This document shows, piece after piece, positions 33,243 to 42,841 of a DNA stretch of 64,000 nt. Source of the stretch: Xanthomonas sp. AM6. Lineage in GTDB: Bacteria > Pseudomonadota > Gammaproteobacteria > Xanthomonadales > Xanthomonadaceae. The DNA lies in assembly GCF_025665335.1 (NCBI RefSeq), contig NZ_CP106869.1, positions 1,204,501 to 1,268,500 on the forward strand, in the 5' to 3' direction. The position numbers were made by a program, and so were the translations under genes. Position 1 is the first letter of the stretch. Every line of letters begins with the position of its first letter. The notes under the pieces are model-generated. The model was not told the DNA's origin, ran no database searches, and saw nothing but the letters and a program-made list of their open reading frames with translations.

Positions 33243-34441
33243 GCCATCGATGCGTCTTTGCGCTTTTCGGCCAAGCCACCTAGCAACTTGGCATATGCGC
33301 CAGCGCGGCTGTCCCAGTCAAAGCGACGTACGTCGGCTGGATCGGCGGGGCGCGGCGAGAGCATCATGCGGGTAATCGCCTCGGCGAGCGCTTCCGTGTT
33401 GCCCGGTATCACCGTACGTAGCCCGCTACACGTTTCGGCCAAGCGCCGCACTGCAGGGATGTCCGATACGACCACTGGGCAGCCGCAGCCCAGCGCTTCT
33501 ATCAGCACGAGTCCAAGGCCATCTTGATCGCCGCTTTTTGCCTCGACAAACGGGGCGACGAACAAGGCGGCGCGGCGGTAGAGGGAGGGAAGCTCCGACT
33601 GGGGGACTGCGCCAAGGAAGCGAATGGTGTCCTGCAATCCCAGGTTGCGGACCTGTTCCTTGCGCATCTCCAGTTCGGGCCCGAATCCGGCAACTGTCAA
33701 CGTGGCACCGGGGACGGCGGCCCGGATCGCGTGCATTGCAGCGATCAGGAACCGTAGGCCCTTTTTTTCCACGAGCCTGCCGACGAACAGTATTTCCGTG
33801 CGCGACCGGGGCACTGCGGGGTCGGGAAAGAACCTGCCGGAAAGATCCGTCCCCATCGGCTCCACCACCACTTTGGACATGTCCGTACCCAGGTCGGCCA
33901 CCTGCGCCAGCATGCCTTCGCTGACAACGGCGAGACGCGCCGATCGCCGGATCACCATGCGCTTGATCGCGCGGAACGGCCACGCCTTCAGCGCAAACAG
34001 GTCCGCACCATGCGAGGTGACCAGAAACGGCAGGGACGGCGCCACGATCGTCAGCGCAGTGGCTGCCAGCCCCTGCGGGATCAGCCAGTGCGCGTGGATG
34101 ATGGCGGGCCGGCACGTGCGAAGCGTCCGATAGCCGGCGACCAGTTGGCCGAGGAAAAACCCTGGGAGCAGTAGTGCCTTCCAGGGATGGCGCCTCACGT
34201 TTGCGACCATTCCCCCATCGTTCACCAGCGTCTCCCAGCGCTGCGGCGCATAGCGGTAACGATGGATTTCGACGGAATCCATCAGTTCGCGTTCTAGCGC
34301 GCCGCTGGCATGGGGACAGATCACCACGACGCGGAACCGGTCGGTCAAGCGTCTGGACAGTTCATGCACGAAGCCAGGCTCTGGGTCGTCGCGCCAACGG
34401 GGATAGGTGGACGTCAGCACCAAGAGCGTTGGCTTGGTCAT
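33239..34441 (-). CDS. GT4-family glycosyltransferase
   Basis: 400-residue GT-B enzyme. Opening VLTSTYPRWRDDPEPGFVHELSRRL is typical of glycan-cluster GT4 proteins; IIHAHWLIPQGLAA and TSHGADLFAL form the acceptor half, TEILFVGRLVEKKGLRFLIAAM and FVAPFVEAKSGDQDGLGLVLIEALGCGCPVVVSDI the donor-binding half with the E-x7-E type pattern. Its 3' end overlaps the flippase start and it lies 22 nt after the GT2 gene, so GT2-GT4-flippase form a minus-strand operon. Confidence 0.92.
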   Translation of the reverse strand: MTKPTLLVLTSTYPRWRDDPEPGFVHELSRRLTDRFRVVVICPHASGALERELMDSVEIHRYRYAPQRWETLVNDGGMVANVRRHPWKALLLPGFFLGQLVAGYRTLRTCRPAIIHAHWLIPQGLAATALTIVAPSLPFLVTSHGADLFALKAWPFRAIKRMVIRRSARLAVVSEGMLAQVADLGTDMSKVVVEPMGTDLSGRFFPDPAVPRSRTEILFVGRLVEKKGLRFLIAAMHAIRAAVPGATLTVAGFGPELEMRKEQVRNLGLQDTIRFLGAVPQSELPSLYRRAALFVAPFVEAKSGDQDGLGLVLIEALGCGCPVVVSDIPAVRRLAETCSGLRTVIPGNTEALAEAITRMMLSPRPADPADVRRFDWDSRAGAYAKLLGGLAEKRKDASMA

Positions 34442-34463
34442 GTCGCTGCTCGCCCGCGCGCGC

Positions 34464-35321
34464 TCAGGCGTCGCGCCGGTAGGTCAGGTTGGTGATCTGC
34501 TCCGAGATCAATCCGATCAGGAAGATGATCACCGATGCGCTGAACAGCAGCGTGCTCATGTTGGTGAAACGATGCATCGTCGCGAAGGTGTAGCCGTAGT
34601 AGGCGAGCCCGAGGGCGAAGAACGCCATTGACACCGGCACGAACAGCTTCAGCGGCGAGTACAGGGTGGCGATCTTGAAGATGATCAGCAGGAAACGGAT
34701 GCCGTCCTTCATCGGGCGGATATGGCTGCCGTTGCCGACGCGCCTGGCGACCGGGATCGGCACATAGGCCACGGGGTAGGCGCTGCGGAAGAAGGCCATG
34801 GTGCTGGTGGTGGGGTAGCTGAAGCCGTTGGGGAGCAGGTGCAGGAACTCGCGGAACCTGTCCGCGCGCACGGCACGGAAGCCGGAGGTGAGGTCCTTCA
34901 CCTCGAAGCCGGTCATGCGGCTCGCCAGCCAGTTGTAGAAGCGGTTGGCGAGGCCGCGGTGCACGCTGGCCTGGCCGCTGCTGTCGCGCGCGCCGACCAC
35001 CATGTCGTAGCCTTGGCCAAGCTTGGTCAGCAGCTTCTGGATGTCGCCAGGGTCGTGCTGTCCGTCGGCGTCCATGAACACGAGGATGTCGCCGCTCGCG
35101 GCGCGCGCGCCGCGCTTGATCGCCGCGCCATTGCCCATCGAGTAGGGGCTGCCGATGACCCGGGCGCCCTGGTCGCGCGCAACCTGGGCGGTCGCGTCGG
35201 TCGAGCCGTCGTCGACCACGATGATCTCGGCATCCGGCATTTCCTCACGCAGCCGGGGCAGCGTGCGCGACAGGCCGGCCACCTCGTTCTTGGCTGGTAG
35301 GATGATGCTGATCTTGTCCAA
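34464..35321 (-). CDS. GT2 dolichyl/undecaprenyl-phosphate sugar transferase (DPM1-like)
   Basis: 285-residue GT-A glycosyltransferase with C-terminal membrane anchor. N-terminal SIILPAKNEVAGLSRTLPRL and EIIVVDDGSTDAT bind nucleotide; FMDADGQHDPGD (about residue 87) carries the DxD metal site; LTSGFRAVRADRF follows. Two membrane helices at about 215-235 and 253-275. Such enzymes charge polyprenyl phosphate with one sugar, the donor used by GT-C transferases in the periplasm. First gene of the minus-strand operon; divergent from pilB. Pairing with the GT-C-like protein at 26565 is an attractive inference. Confidence 0.9.
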   Translation of the reverse strand: MDKISIILPAKNEVAGLSRTLPRLREEMPDAEIIVVDDGSTDATAQVARDQGARVIGSPYSMGNGAAIKRGARAASGDILVFMDADGQHDPGDIQKLLTKLGQGYDMVVGARDSSGQASVHRGLANRFYNWLASRMTGFEVKDLTSGFRAVRADRFREFLHLLPNGFSYPTTSTMAFFRSAYPVAYVPIPVARRVGNGSHIRPMKDGIRFLLIIFKIATLYSPLKLFVPVSMAFFALGLAYYGYTFATMHRFTNMSTLLFSASVIIFLIGLISEQITNLTYRRDA

Positions 35322-35424
35322 AGGTCGACCCCTAGTTCCCCATCCGCTATGGTAATCCCAGTCGCGGCCGGATACTCGGCGCGCCCCGCCATGCCGCCCG
35401 GCTGCTCGCCGCTGAGCGGGGCGG

Positions 35425-35440
35425 TTGCACGGGATTTGCA
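35425..35440 (+). promoter_or_regulatory. Sigma-54-like promoter upstream of pilB
   Basis: TTGCACGGGATTTGCA matches the consensus TGGCACG-N4-TTGCA except that the first G of the -24 GG is T. The -24 TG (35426-35427) and -12 GC (35438-35439) are ten nt apart. Predicted start near 35451 leaves about 22 nt to the pilB ATG with GGGGGC as ribosome site. Confidence 0.6.
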
Positions 35441-35473
35441 GTATCTTAGGTCCGCAAGAACGGGGGCTTTTCC

Positions 35474-37213
35474 ATGAACGCAGCTGTCTCGGCCAACCTG
35501 GTTGGCATCACCGGTATCGCGCGCCGCCTGGTTCAGGATGGCGCGGTCGAAGAAGCGGTCGCGCGGACCGCGATGGCGCATGCCGCCGAAGCCAAGATCC
35601 CGCTGCCGCAATGGTTCTCGGAGAAGAAGCTGGTCACCGCGGCGCAGCTGGCCGCCGCCAATGCGGTGGAGTTCGGGATGCCGTTGCTGGATGTCTCGGT
35701 GTTCGACGCCAGCCAGAACGCCATGAAGCTGGTCAGCGAGGAGCTGTTGCAGAAGCACCAGGTGCTGCCGCTGTTCAAGCGTGGCAACCGCCTGTTCGTC
35801 GGCATCAGCAACCCGACCCAGACCCGGGCGCTGGACGACATCAAGTTCCATACCAATCTGACCGTCGAGCCGATCCTGGTCGACGAGGACCAGATCCGGC
35901 GCACGCTGGAGCAGTGGCAGGCGAGCAACGATGCGATCGGGAACAGCCTGGGCGGCGACGACGAGGGCATGGACAACCTCGAGGTCGGGGCCGGCGACGA
36001 GGACATGGGCAGCGGCGGCGATACCGGCGTGGATGCCAAGGGCGACGATACGCCCGTGGTCAAGTTCGTGAACAAGGTGCTGGTCGATGCGATCCGCCGC
36101 GGCGCCTCGGACATCCATTTCGAACCGTACGAGGACGACTACCGGGTGCGCCTGCGCATCGACGGCCTGCTCAAGAGCGTGGCCAAGGCGCCGGTCAAGC
36201 TCAACCAGCGCATCGCGGCGCGGTTGAAGGTGATGTCGCAGCTGGACATCGCCGAGAAGCGGGTGCCGCAGGACGGGCGCATCAAGCTCAACCTGTCCAA
36301 GAGCAAGCAGATCGACTTCCGCGTCAGCACGCTGCCGACGCTGTTCGGCGAGAAGATCGTGCTGCGTATCCTCGATGGCAGCGCGGCCAAGCTGGGCATC
36401 GACAAGCTGGGCTACGAGCCGGAGCAGCAGAAGCTGTTCCTGGACGCGATCCACAAGCCCTACGGCATGGTGCTGGTGACCGGCCCGACCGGTTCGGGCA
36501 AGACGGTGTCGCTGTACACCGCGCTGGGCATCCTCAACGACGACACCCGCAACATCTCCACCGCCGAGGATCCGGTCGAAATCCGCCTGCCCGGCGTGAA
36601 CCAGGTGCAGCAGAACAACAAGCGCGGCATGACCTTCGCCGCGGCGCTGCGTTCGTTCCTGCGCCAGGATCCGGACATCATCATGGTCGGCGAAATCCGC
36701 GACCTGGAAACCGCCGAGATCGCGATCAAGGCGGCGCAGACCGGCCATATGGTGCTGTCCACGCTGCACACCAACGATGCGCCGCAGACCATCGCGCGCC
36801 TGATGAACATGGGCATCGCGCCGTACAACATCACCAGCTCGGTGACGCTGGTGATCGCGCAGCGCCTGGCGCGGCGGCTGTGCAACAACTGCAAGCGCCT
36901 GGCCCCGGCCATGCCGGAGAACGCGCTGTTGAAGGAAGGCTTCACCGAGGCCGAGGTCGCCGCCGGCATCCAACTGTACGAGGCCGTGGGCTGCGACGAG
37001 TGCACCGAGGGCTACAAGGGCCGCACCGGCATCTACCAGGTGATGCCGATGAACGACGAGATCGCCGCGATCGTGCTGCAGGGCGGCAATGCGATGGAGA
37101 TCGCCGAGGCGGCGCAGAAGATCGGAGTCAAGGACCTGCGCCAGTCGGCGCTGCTCAAGGCCCGCAACGGCATCACCAGCCTGGCCGAGATCAATCGCGT
37201 CACCAAGGACTGA
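35474..37213 (+). CDS. pilB: Type IV pilus assembly ATPase PilB
   Basis: 579-residue hexameric ATPase powering pilus extension. Layout: N-terminal T2SSE_N domain (about 40-160), an acidic Gly/Asp linker (about 160-190), then the ATPase with Walker A GPTGSGKTVS (about 336), Asp box, Walker B QDPDIIMVGEIRD (about 396), His box STLHTNDAPQT, and a zinc-binding CNNC...CDEC tetracysteine (about 475-522). In many xanthomonads it follows pilA closely; here about 9 kb of glycan genes intervene. Confidence 0.97.
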   Translation: MNAAVSANLVGITGIARRLVQDGAVEEAVARTAMAHAAEAKIPLPQWFSEKKLVTAAQLAAANAVEFGMPLLDVSVFDASQNAMKLVSEELLQKHQVLPLFKRGNRLFVGISNPTQTRALDDIKFHTNLTVEPILVDEDQIRRTLEQWQASNDAIGNSLGGDDEGMDNLEVGAGDEDMGSGGDTGVDAKGDDTPVVKFVNKVLVDAIRRGASDIHFEPYEDDYRVRLRIDGLLKSVAKAPVKLNQRIAARLKVMSQLDIAEKRVPQDGRIKLNLSKSKQIDFRVSTLPTLFGEKIVLRILDGSAAKLGIDKLGYEPEQQKLFLDAIHKPYGMVLVTGPTGSGKTVSLYTALGILNDDTRNISTAEDPVEIRLPGVNQVQQNNKRGMTFAAALRSFLRQDPDIIMVGEIRDLETAEIAIKAAQTGHMVLSTLHTNDAPQTIARLMNMGIAPYNITSSVTLVIAQRLARRLCNNCKRLAPAMPENALLKEGFTEAEVAAGIQLYEAVGCDECTEGYKGRTGIYQVMPMNDEIAAIVLQGGNAMEIAEAAQKIGVKDLRQSALLKARNGITSLAEINRVTKD

Positions 37214-37367
37214 TGGGGCCGGGATTCGGGATTCGGGATTGGGGATTCGCAAAAGCGGAGCGGCGGCTTCTGCCGCACCTTGATCCGGCTTCTGGTTTGG
37301 CCGGATTCGGAAAGTGGGAGTGGCTGCTCTACGAATCCCCAATCCCAACTCCCCAATCCCGGCGCTT
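37213..37367. repeat. GGGATT-type inverted repeats between pilB and pilR
   Basis: Directly after the pilB stop comes GGGATTCGGGATTCGGGATTGGGGATTC (to about 37250); the approximate reverse complement (AATCCCCAATCCCAACTCCCCAATCCCGG) occupies 37328-37366 and ends at the pilR stop. Same family as at 715-856. The convergent genes have no separate terminator, so this pair may serve that purpose. Confidence 0.75.
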
Positions 37368-38756
37368 CTACTCCATCCCCAGCTTCTTGAGCTTGTAGCG
37401 CAGCGCGCGGAAGGTGATGCCCAACTGCGCTGCGGTGCGAGTCTTGTTCCAGCGGTTCTCTTCCAGCGCCTTCTGGATCGCGGCGCGCTCGAGCTGCTCG
37501 ATGTAGGAGGGCAGGGCGGAGGAGGTGGGGTCGATGTCGACTACGCCGGGCGGCAGCGCGGGGGCGGCTTCGGCCGCGGCGCGGGCGCTGTTGCCGGGCT
37601 GCGGCAGGTGCAGGTCGGCGGCGCTGATCTGGTCGTCCTCGGCCATCGCCAGGGCGCGTTCGAGGATGTTCTCCAGTTCGCGCACGTTGCCGGGGAAGGC
37701 GTAGCGGTTCAGGGCGTCCAGCGCCGAGGGCGACAGCAGCGGAGTGATCCGGCCATGGCTCTTGGCCAGCCGCGCCAGGATCGCCGCGGCCAGTTGCGGC
37801 AGGTCGCCGCCGCGCTCGCGCAGCGGCGGCACGCGCAGTTCGATCACGTTGATGCGGTAGTACAGGTCGTGGCGGAAGCGGCCGTCGGCGACCAGGTCGG
37901 CCAGGTCCTTGTGGGTGGCCGACAGGATGCGCACGTCGGTCGGGACCTCGGTGGCGGCGCCGACCGGGCGCACCGATTTCTCCTGGATCGCGCGCAGCAG
38001 CTTGACCTGCATCGGCAGCGGCAGCTCGGCCACTTCGTCCAGGAACAGGGTGCCGCCGTGCGCAGCCTGGAACAGGCCGGCCTGGTCGGCATGCGCGCCG
38101 GTGAAGCTGCCCTTCTTGTGGCCGAAGAACTCGCTTTCCATCAGTTCGGCCGGGATCGCGCCGCAATTGACCGGCACGAACGGCCCGGCCGCGCGCGCGC
38201 CCTGCTCGTGGATGGTGCGCGCGACCAGTTCCTTGCCGACCCCGGACTCGCCGAGGATGTAGACCGGCGCCTGGCTGCGCGCGACCTTGGCGATGGTGGC
38301 GCGCAGCGCGTCCATCGCGGTCGAGGCGCCGAGCAGGCGGCTGGCCTGCTCCGGCGGCGCCGGCGGCGGCGCGGCGCGCTCGGCGTTGTTGAGTTCCAGG
38401 GCATGCTTGACCAGGCCGCGCAGCACGTGGATGTCCACCGGCTTGCTGACGAAGTCGAAGGCGCCGGCCTTCAGCGCTTCCACCGCCAGGTCCATGCTGC
38501 CGAACGCGGTGATCATCGCCACCGGCGTGCGCGGGTAGTGGCGGGCGATCTCGCTGACCAGCTCGATGCCGTTGCCGTCGGGCAGGCGCATGTCGGTGAT
38601 GCACAGGTCGTAGGGGTTGCTGGCCAGCAGTTCGCGGGCTTCGGCGAGATTGGCGGCGGTGCTGATGCGCAGCCCCATCCGGCCCAGGGTCAGCACCAGC
38701 AGTTCGCGGATGTCGCGTTCGTCATCGACGACAAGGGCGCTTCGGGTTTCGTTCAT
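37368..38756 (-). CDS. pilR: Sigma-54-dependent response regulator PilR
   Basis: 462-residue NtrC-family activator of pilin transcription. Receiver with Asp55 ([10 protein letters not shown]) and Lys in FVSKPVD; AAA+ domain with Walker [15 protein letters not shown] loop (the sigma-54-contacting GAFTGA with Ser for the first Ala), [13 protein letters not shown] and [24 protein letters not shown]-terminal Fis-type helix-turn-helix [27 protein letters not shown]. Start ATG 38756 aligns with the family. Partner of pilS, encoded 75 nt upstream; the pilA promoter in this window is the expected target. Confidence 0.96.
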   Translation of the reverse strand: MNETRSALVVDDERDIRELLVLTLGRMGLRISTAANLAEARELLASNPYDLCITDMRLPDGNGIELVSEIARHYPRTPVAMITAFGSMDLAVEALKAGAFDFVSKPVDIHVLRGLVKHALELNNAERAAPPPAPPEQASRLLGASTAMDALRATIAKVARSQAPVYILGESGVGKELVARTIHEQGARAAGPFVPVNCGAIPAELMESEFFGHKKGSFTGAHADQAGLFQAAHGGTLFLDEVAELPLPMQVKLLRAIQEKSVRPVGAATEVPTDVRILSATHKDLADLVADGRFRHDLYYRINVIELRVPPLRERGGDLPQLAAAILARLAKSHGRITPLLSPSALDALNRYAFPGNVRELENILERALAMAEDDQISAADLHLPQPGNSARAAAEAAPALPPGVVDIDPTSSALPSYIEQLERAAIQKALEENRWNKTRTAAQLGITFRALRYKLKKLGME

Positions 38757-38831
38757 GTGGGGAAAAGATAGCCCAGGTCCGGGGGGAAGCGCCAATTTAT
38801 CGACGCGGCAGCGGGGGCGGTGCGGTGGTGC

Positions 38832-40445
38832 TCAGTTCGCGAGCATGGTGTGCGGGCCGGGCAGGACCACGCGGAAGCAGGCGCCGCCGGCCGGCACCGG
38901 CACGTACTCCAGCCGCGCCTGGTTGGCCCGGCACAGCTCGCGGGCGATGTACAGGCCCAGCCCGGTGCCGTGCTCGGAGGTGGTGAAGAACGGCCGGAAC
39001 AGCTGCGCGGCCACCGCCTCGGGGATGCCGGGGCCGCGGTCCATCACATCGACGATCGCGTTGCGCTCCTGCACCGCCACGCGCAGCCGCACCCGCGCCG
39101 GCTCCTCCATCACCCGTCCATACTTGAGTGCGTTGTGCACCAGTGCGCTGAGGATCTGGTGCAGGTGCTTGGGATCGACCAGCGCGTGCACCGGCTTCGG
39201 CGCGCCGATGGCCTCCAGGCTGTCGGTCTCGATCGACATGGTCTGCTGGTATTCCAGCACGAAGCGGCGCACGAACACGCCCAGGTCCAGGTTCTCCGGA
39301 TTGGAACGCTCGCGTCGCGCCAGCCCCAGCACGCTCTCGACGATGCCGTTGGTGCGCTGGCACTGCATGTGGATGATCTGCAGCAGGCGGCGGTCGGCAT
39401 CGCCGATCCCCGGCGACTCCTCCAGCAACTGCGAGGCGTAGTTGATGGCGGCCAGCGGGTTGCGGATCTCGTGCGCCAGGCTGGCCGAGAAGCGGCCCAG
39501 CGCCGACAGGGTCAGCGACTCGGCGCGGCGCGACACCACCGTCGCATCGTCCAGGAACACCAGGGTCAGGTCGCCTTCCACCAGCAGCCGGGCGAAGCGC
39601 GGCTGCACCTCCGGCTGGTCCGGGGACAGCTGCAGCGGCGTCTCTTCCTGGTTCCAGCCGTTGCGCCAGCGCTGCAGGCGCCGGGCCAGTTCGGGCGCGG
39701 CGCTGAGCAGGTCCAGGCGGCCGCTGGCGCTGTTGCCGTCGGCGTCGCCGAGCAGCGCCGAGGCCGCCTCGTTGGCCAGGGTGACGCGGTTCTGCGCGTC
39801 CACCACCAGCACCCCGGTGCGCATGCGGCGGATGATCAACTCGTTGATTTCGTAGAGATTGGCGACTTCCGCGCCGCGTTGTTCGGCCAGCGACTGGCTG
39901 CTGCGCGCGCGCTGCCCGATCTGGTAGCAGATGTAGGCCACGGCCAGATAGCTGGTGGCGAACATCGCCAGTTCGGCCAGGCTGCGGGTGCTGTCGCCGC
40001 CGTCCAGCGAGGTCCACAGGTACTCCAGCAGGGTCGCCGCCGCCGCGGTCAGGGCGACGCCGAAGCCGTAGCGCAGCCGCAGCAGCATCGCCGCGGCGGC
40101 GACGTTGAACAGCAGCATCATCGCGATGCCGGCGCTGGCGGCCGGCAGCGCGTGCGCGGCCAGGGTGGCCGCGGCGATGTCCGCGGTCGCGCTGCAGCAC
40201 ACGATCGGGGTCAGGTGGCGCTCGTTGCGGCCCCACAGCAGCAGCACCAGCGCCACCACCAGGTAGGCGCCGGCCAGCCCGACCGCCAGTTGCGGGAACC
40301 GCGGTTCGCCGATCAGCACGCTCAACGGGCTGAACACCAGGGCCGCGATCAGCCCGGCCACCAGCACCCGGTACAGCGCGAAGAAATACAGTTCGCGGCG
40401 GGGGATGGACTCGAGGCGGTCGATGAGCGAAGCGCTTGTGGGCAA
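38832..40445 (-). CDS. pilS: Sensor histidine kinase PilS
   Basis: 537-residue membrane kinase controlling PilR. Six or so N-terminal helices (about residues 20-200), PAS domain (about 215-320, YEINELIIRRMRTGVLVVDAQNRVTLANEAA), HisKA with SLAHEIRNPLAAINYASQLL, HATPase with NALKYGR, DVMDRGPGIP and TGLGLYIARELC. The start was set at TTG 40445 because GGAG stands six nt upstream and the longer frame is low-complexity and non-homologous. PilS in Pseudomonas senses pilin levels in the inner membrane. Confidence 0.93.
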   Translation of the reverse strand: MPTSASLIDRLESIPRRELYFFALYRVLVAGLIAALVFSPLSVLIGEPRFPQLAVGLAGAYLVVALVLLLWGRNERHLTPIVCCSATADIAAATLAAHALPAASAGIAMMLLFNVAAAAMLLRLRYGFGVALTAAAATLLEYLWTSLDGGDSTRSLAELAMFATSYLAVAYICYQIGQRARSSQSLAEQRGAEVANLYEINELIIRRMRTGVLVVDAQNRVTLANEAASALLGDADGNSASGRLDLLSAAPELARRLQRWRNGWNQEETPLQLSPDQPEVQPRFARLLVEGDLTLVFLDDATVVSRRAESLTLSALGRFSASLAHEIRNPLAAINYASQLLEESPGIGDADRRLLQIIHMQCQRTNGIVESVLGLARRERSNPENLDLGVFVRRFVLEYQQTMSIETDSLEAIGAPKPVHALVDPKHLHQILSALVHNALKYGRVMEEPARVRLRVAVQERNAIVDVMDRGPGIPEAVAAQLFRPFFTTSEHGTGLGLYIARELCRANQARLEYVPVPAGGACFRVVLPGPHTMLAN

Positions 40446-40729
40446 GCCGGACTCCAGCCAGGCGACGGACGGCGCGAGTATAGGCGTCGCGCCGGGGAAT
40501 GCGATGGCAGGGGCAGTCGGGGCGGTGGTGGCGGCTGCGGCGACCGCCCGCCGAGGGCGGGTTGGCGGGGCGCGGGCCGGTCCGGGGCTCGCTTCCCCGA
40601 AGGGCCGGACCTGCGCTTTTGCGCCGCCGCCCAGGGTCGGCGACAATATGCGGCCCGTCCGTACCCTTCCGGCCGCCATGAAAGGCCCGGATCGCTGCGG
40701 GACGGTCGTTCCTCTTCCCACGGTGACGC

Positions 40730-41893
<1,164 letters not shown>

Positions 41894-41916
41894 ACCCACG
41901 AGACTAGGAAGAATTC

Positions 41917-42789
41917 ATGTCTGTTTTGATCAACAAGAACACGAAAGTCATCGTGCAGGGCTTCACCGGCCAGCAGGGCACTTTCCACGCGACCCAGATG
42001 GTCGAGTACGGCACCCAGGTCGTCGGCGGCGTGACCCCGGGCAAGGGCGGCACCAAGCACATCGACCTGCCGGTGTTCAACACCGTGCGCGAAGCGGTCG
42101 AAGCCACCGGCGCCGACGCGTCGGTGATCTACGTGCCGCCGCCGTTCGCGGCCGATGCGATCCTGGAAGCGGCCGCGGCCGGCATCAAGGTCATCATCTG
42201 CATCACCGAGGGCATCCCGGTGCTGGACATGCTGCGCGTCAAGAACGTGCTGAAGTCGCACCCGGACGTGACCCTGGTCGGTCCGAACTGCCCCGGCGTC
42301 ATCACCCCGGGCGAGTGCAAGATCGGCATCATGCCGGGCCACATCCACATGCCGGGCAAGATCGGCATCGTGTCGCGCTCGGGCACGCTGACCTATGAAG
42401 CGGTCAAGCAGACCACCGCGGCCGGCCTGGGCCAGTCCACCGTCATCGGCATCGGCGGCGACCCGATCAACGGCCTGAACTTCGTCGACTGCCTCAAGCT
42501 GTTCAACGAAGACCCGCAGACCCTGGGCATCATCATGGTCGGCGAGATCGGCGGCGACGCCGAGGAAGCCGGCGCCGAGTACATCAAGGCCCACGTCAAG
42601 AAGCCGGTGGTGGGCTTCATCGCCGGCGCCTCGGCCCCTCCGGGCAAGCGCATGGGCCACGCCGGCGCGATCGCCTCGGGCGGCGCGGGCACCGCCGCCG
42701 GCAAGTTCGCGGCGATGGAAGCGGCCGGCGTCAAGACCGTCCGCTCGCCGGGCGACCTGGGTGCGGCGATCGCGGCACTGGTGAAGTAA
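41917..42789 (+). CDS. sucD: Succinyl-CoA ligase alpha subunit
   Basis: 290-residue alpha subunit that binds CoA and carries the phosphorylated active-site His ([10 protein letters not shown] near residue 246). [19 protein letters not shown] is the CoA-binding start and [20 protein letters not shown] the central motif. Pairs with sucC just upstream; a hairpin follows the stop. Confidence 0.98.
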   Translation: MSVLINKNTKVIVQGFTGQQGTFHATQMVEYGTQVVGGVTPGKGGTKHIDLPVFNTVREAVEATGADASVIYVPPPFAADAILEAAAAGIKVIICITEGIPVLDMLRVKNVLKSHPDVTLVGPNCPGVITPGECKIGIMPGHIHMPGKIGIVSRSGTLTYEAVKQTTAAGLGQSTVIGIGGDPINGLNFVDCLKLFNEDPQTLGIIMVGEIGGDAEEAGAEYIKAHVKKPVVGFIAGASAPPGKRMGHAGAIASGGAGTAAGKFAAMEAAGVKTVRSPGDLGAAIAALVK

Positions 42790-42812
42790 TTCGAAGTCTG
42801 GATGGTGCAGTC

Positions 42813-42840
42813 AGAAGGCCCGCCCTCGTGCGGGCCTTCT
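42813..42840 (+). terminator. Hairpin terminator of sucCD
   Basis: AGAAGGCCCG and CGGGCCTTCT pair around an 8-nt loop, 24 nt after sucD. Only TTCT, not a long T-run, ends the stem, and the next start codon is at 42842, so read-through into the acyltransferase is possible. Confidence 0.7.
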
Positions 42841-42841
42841 C

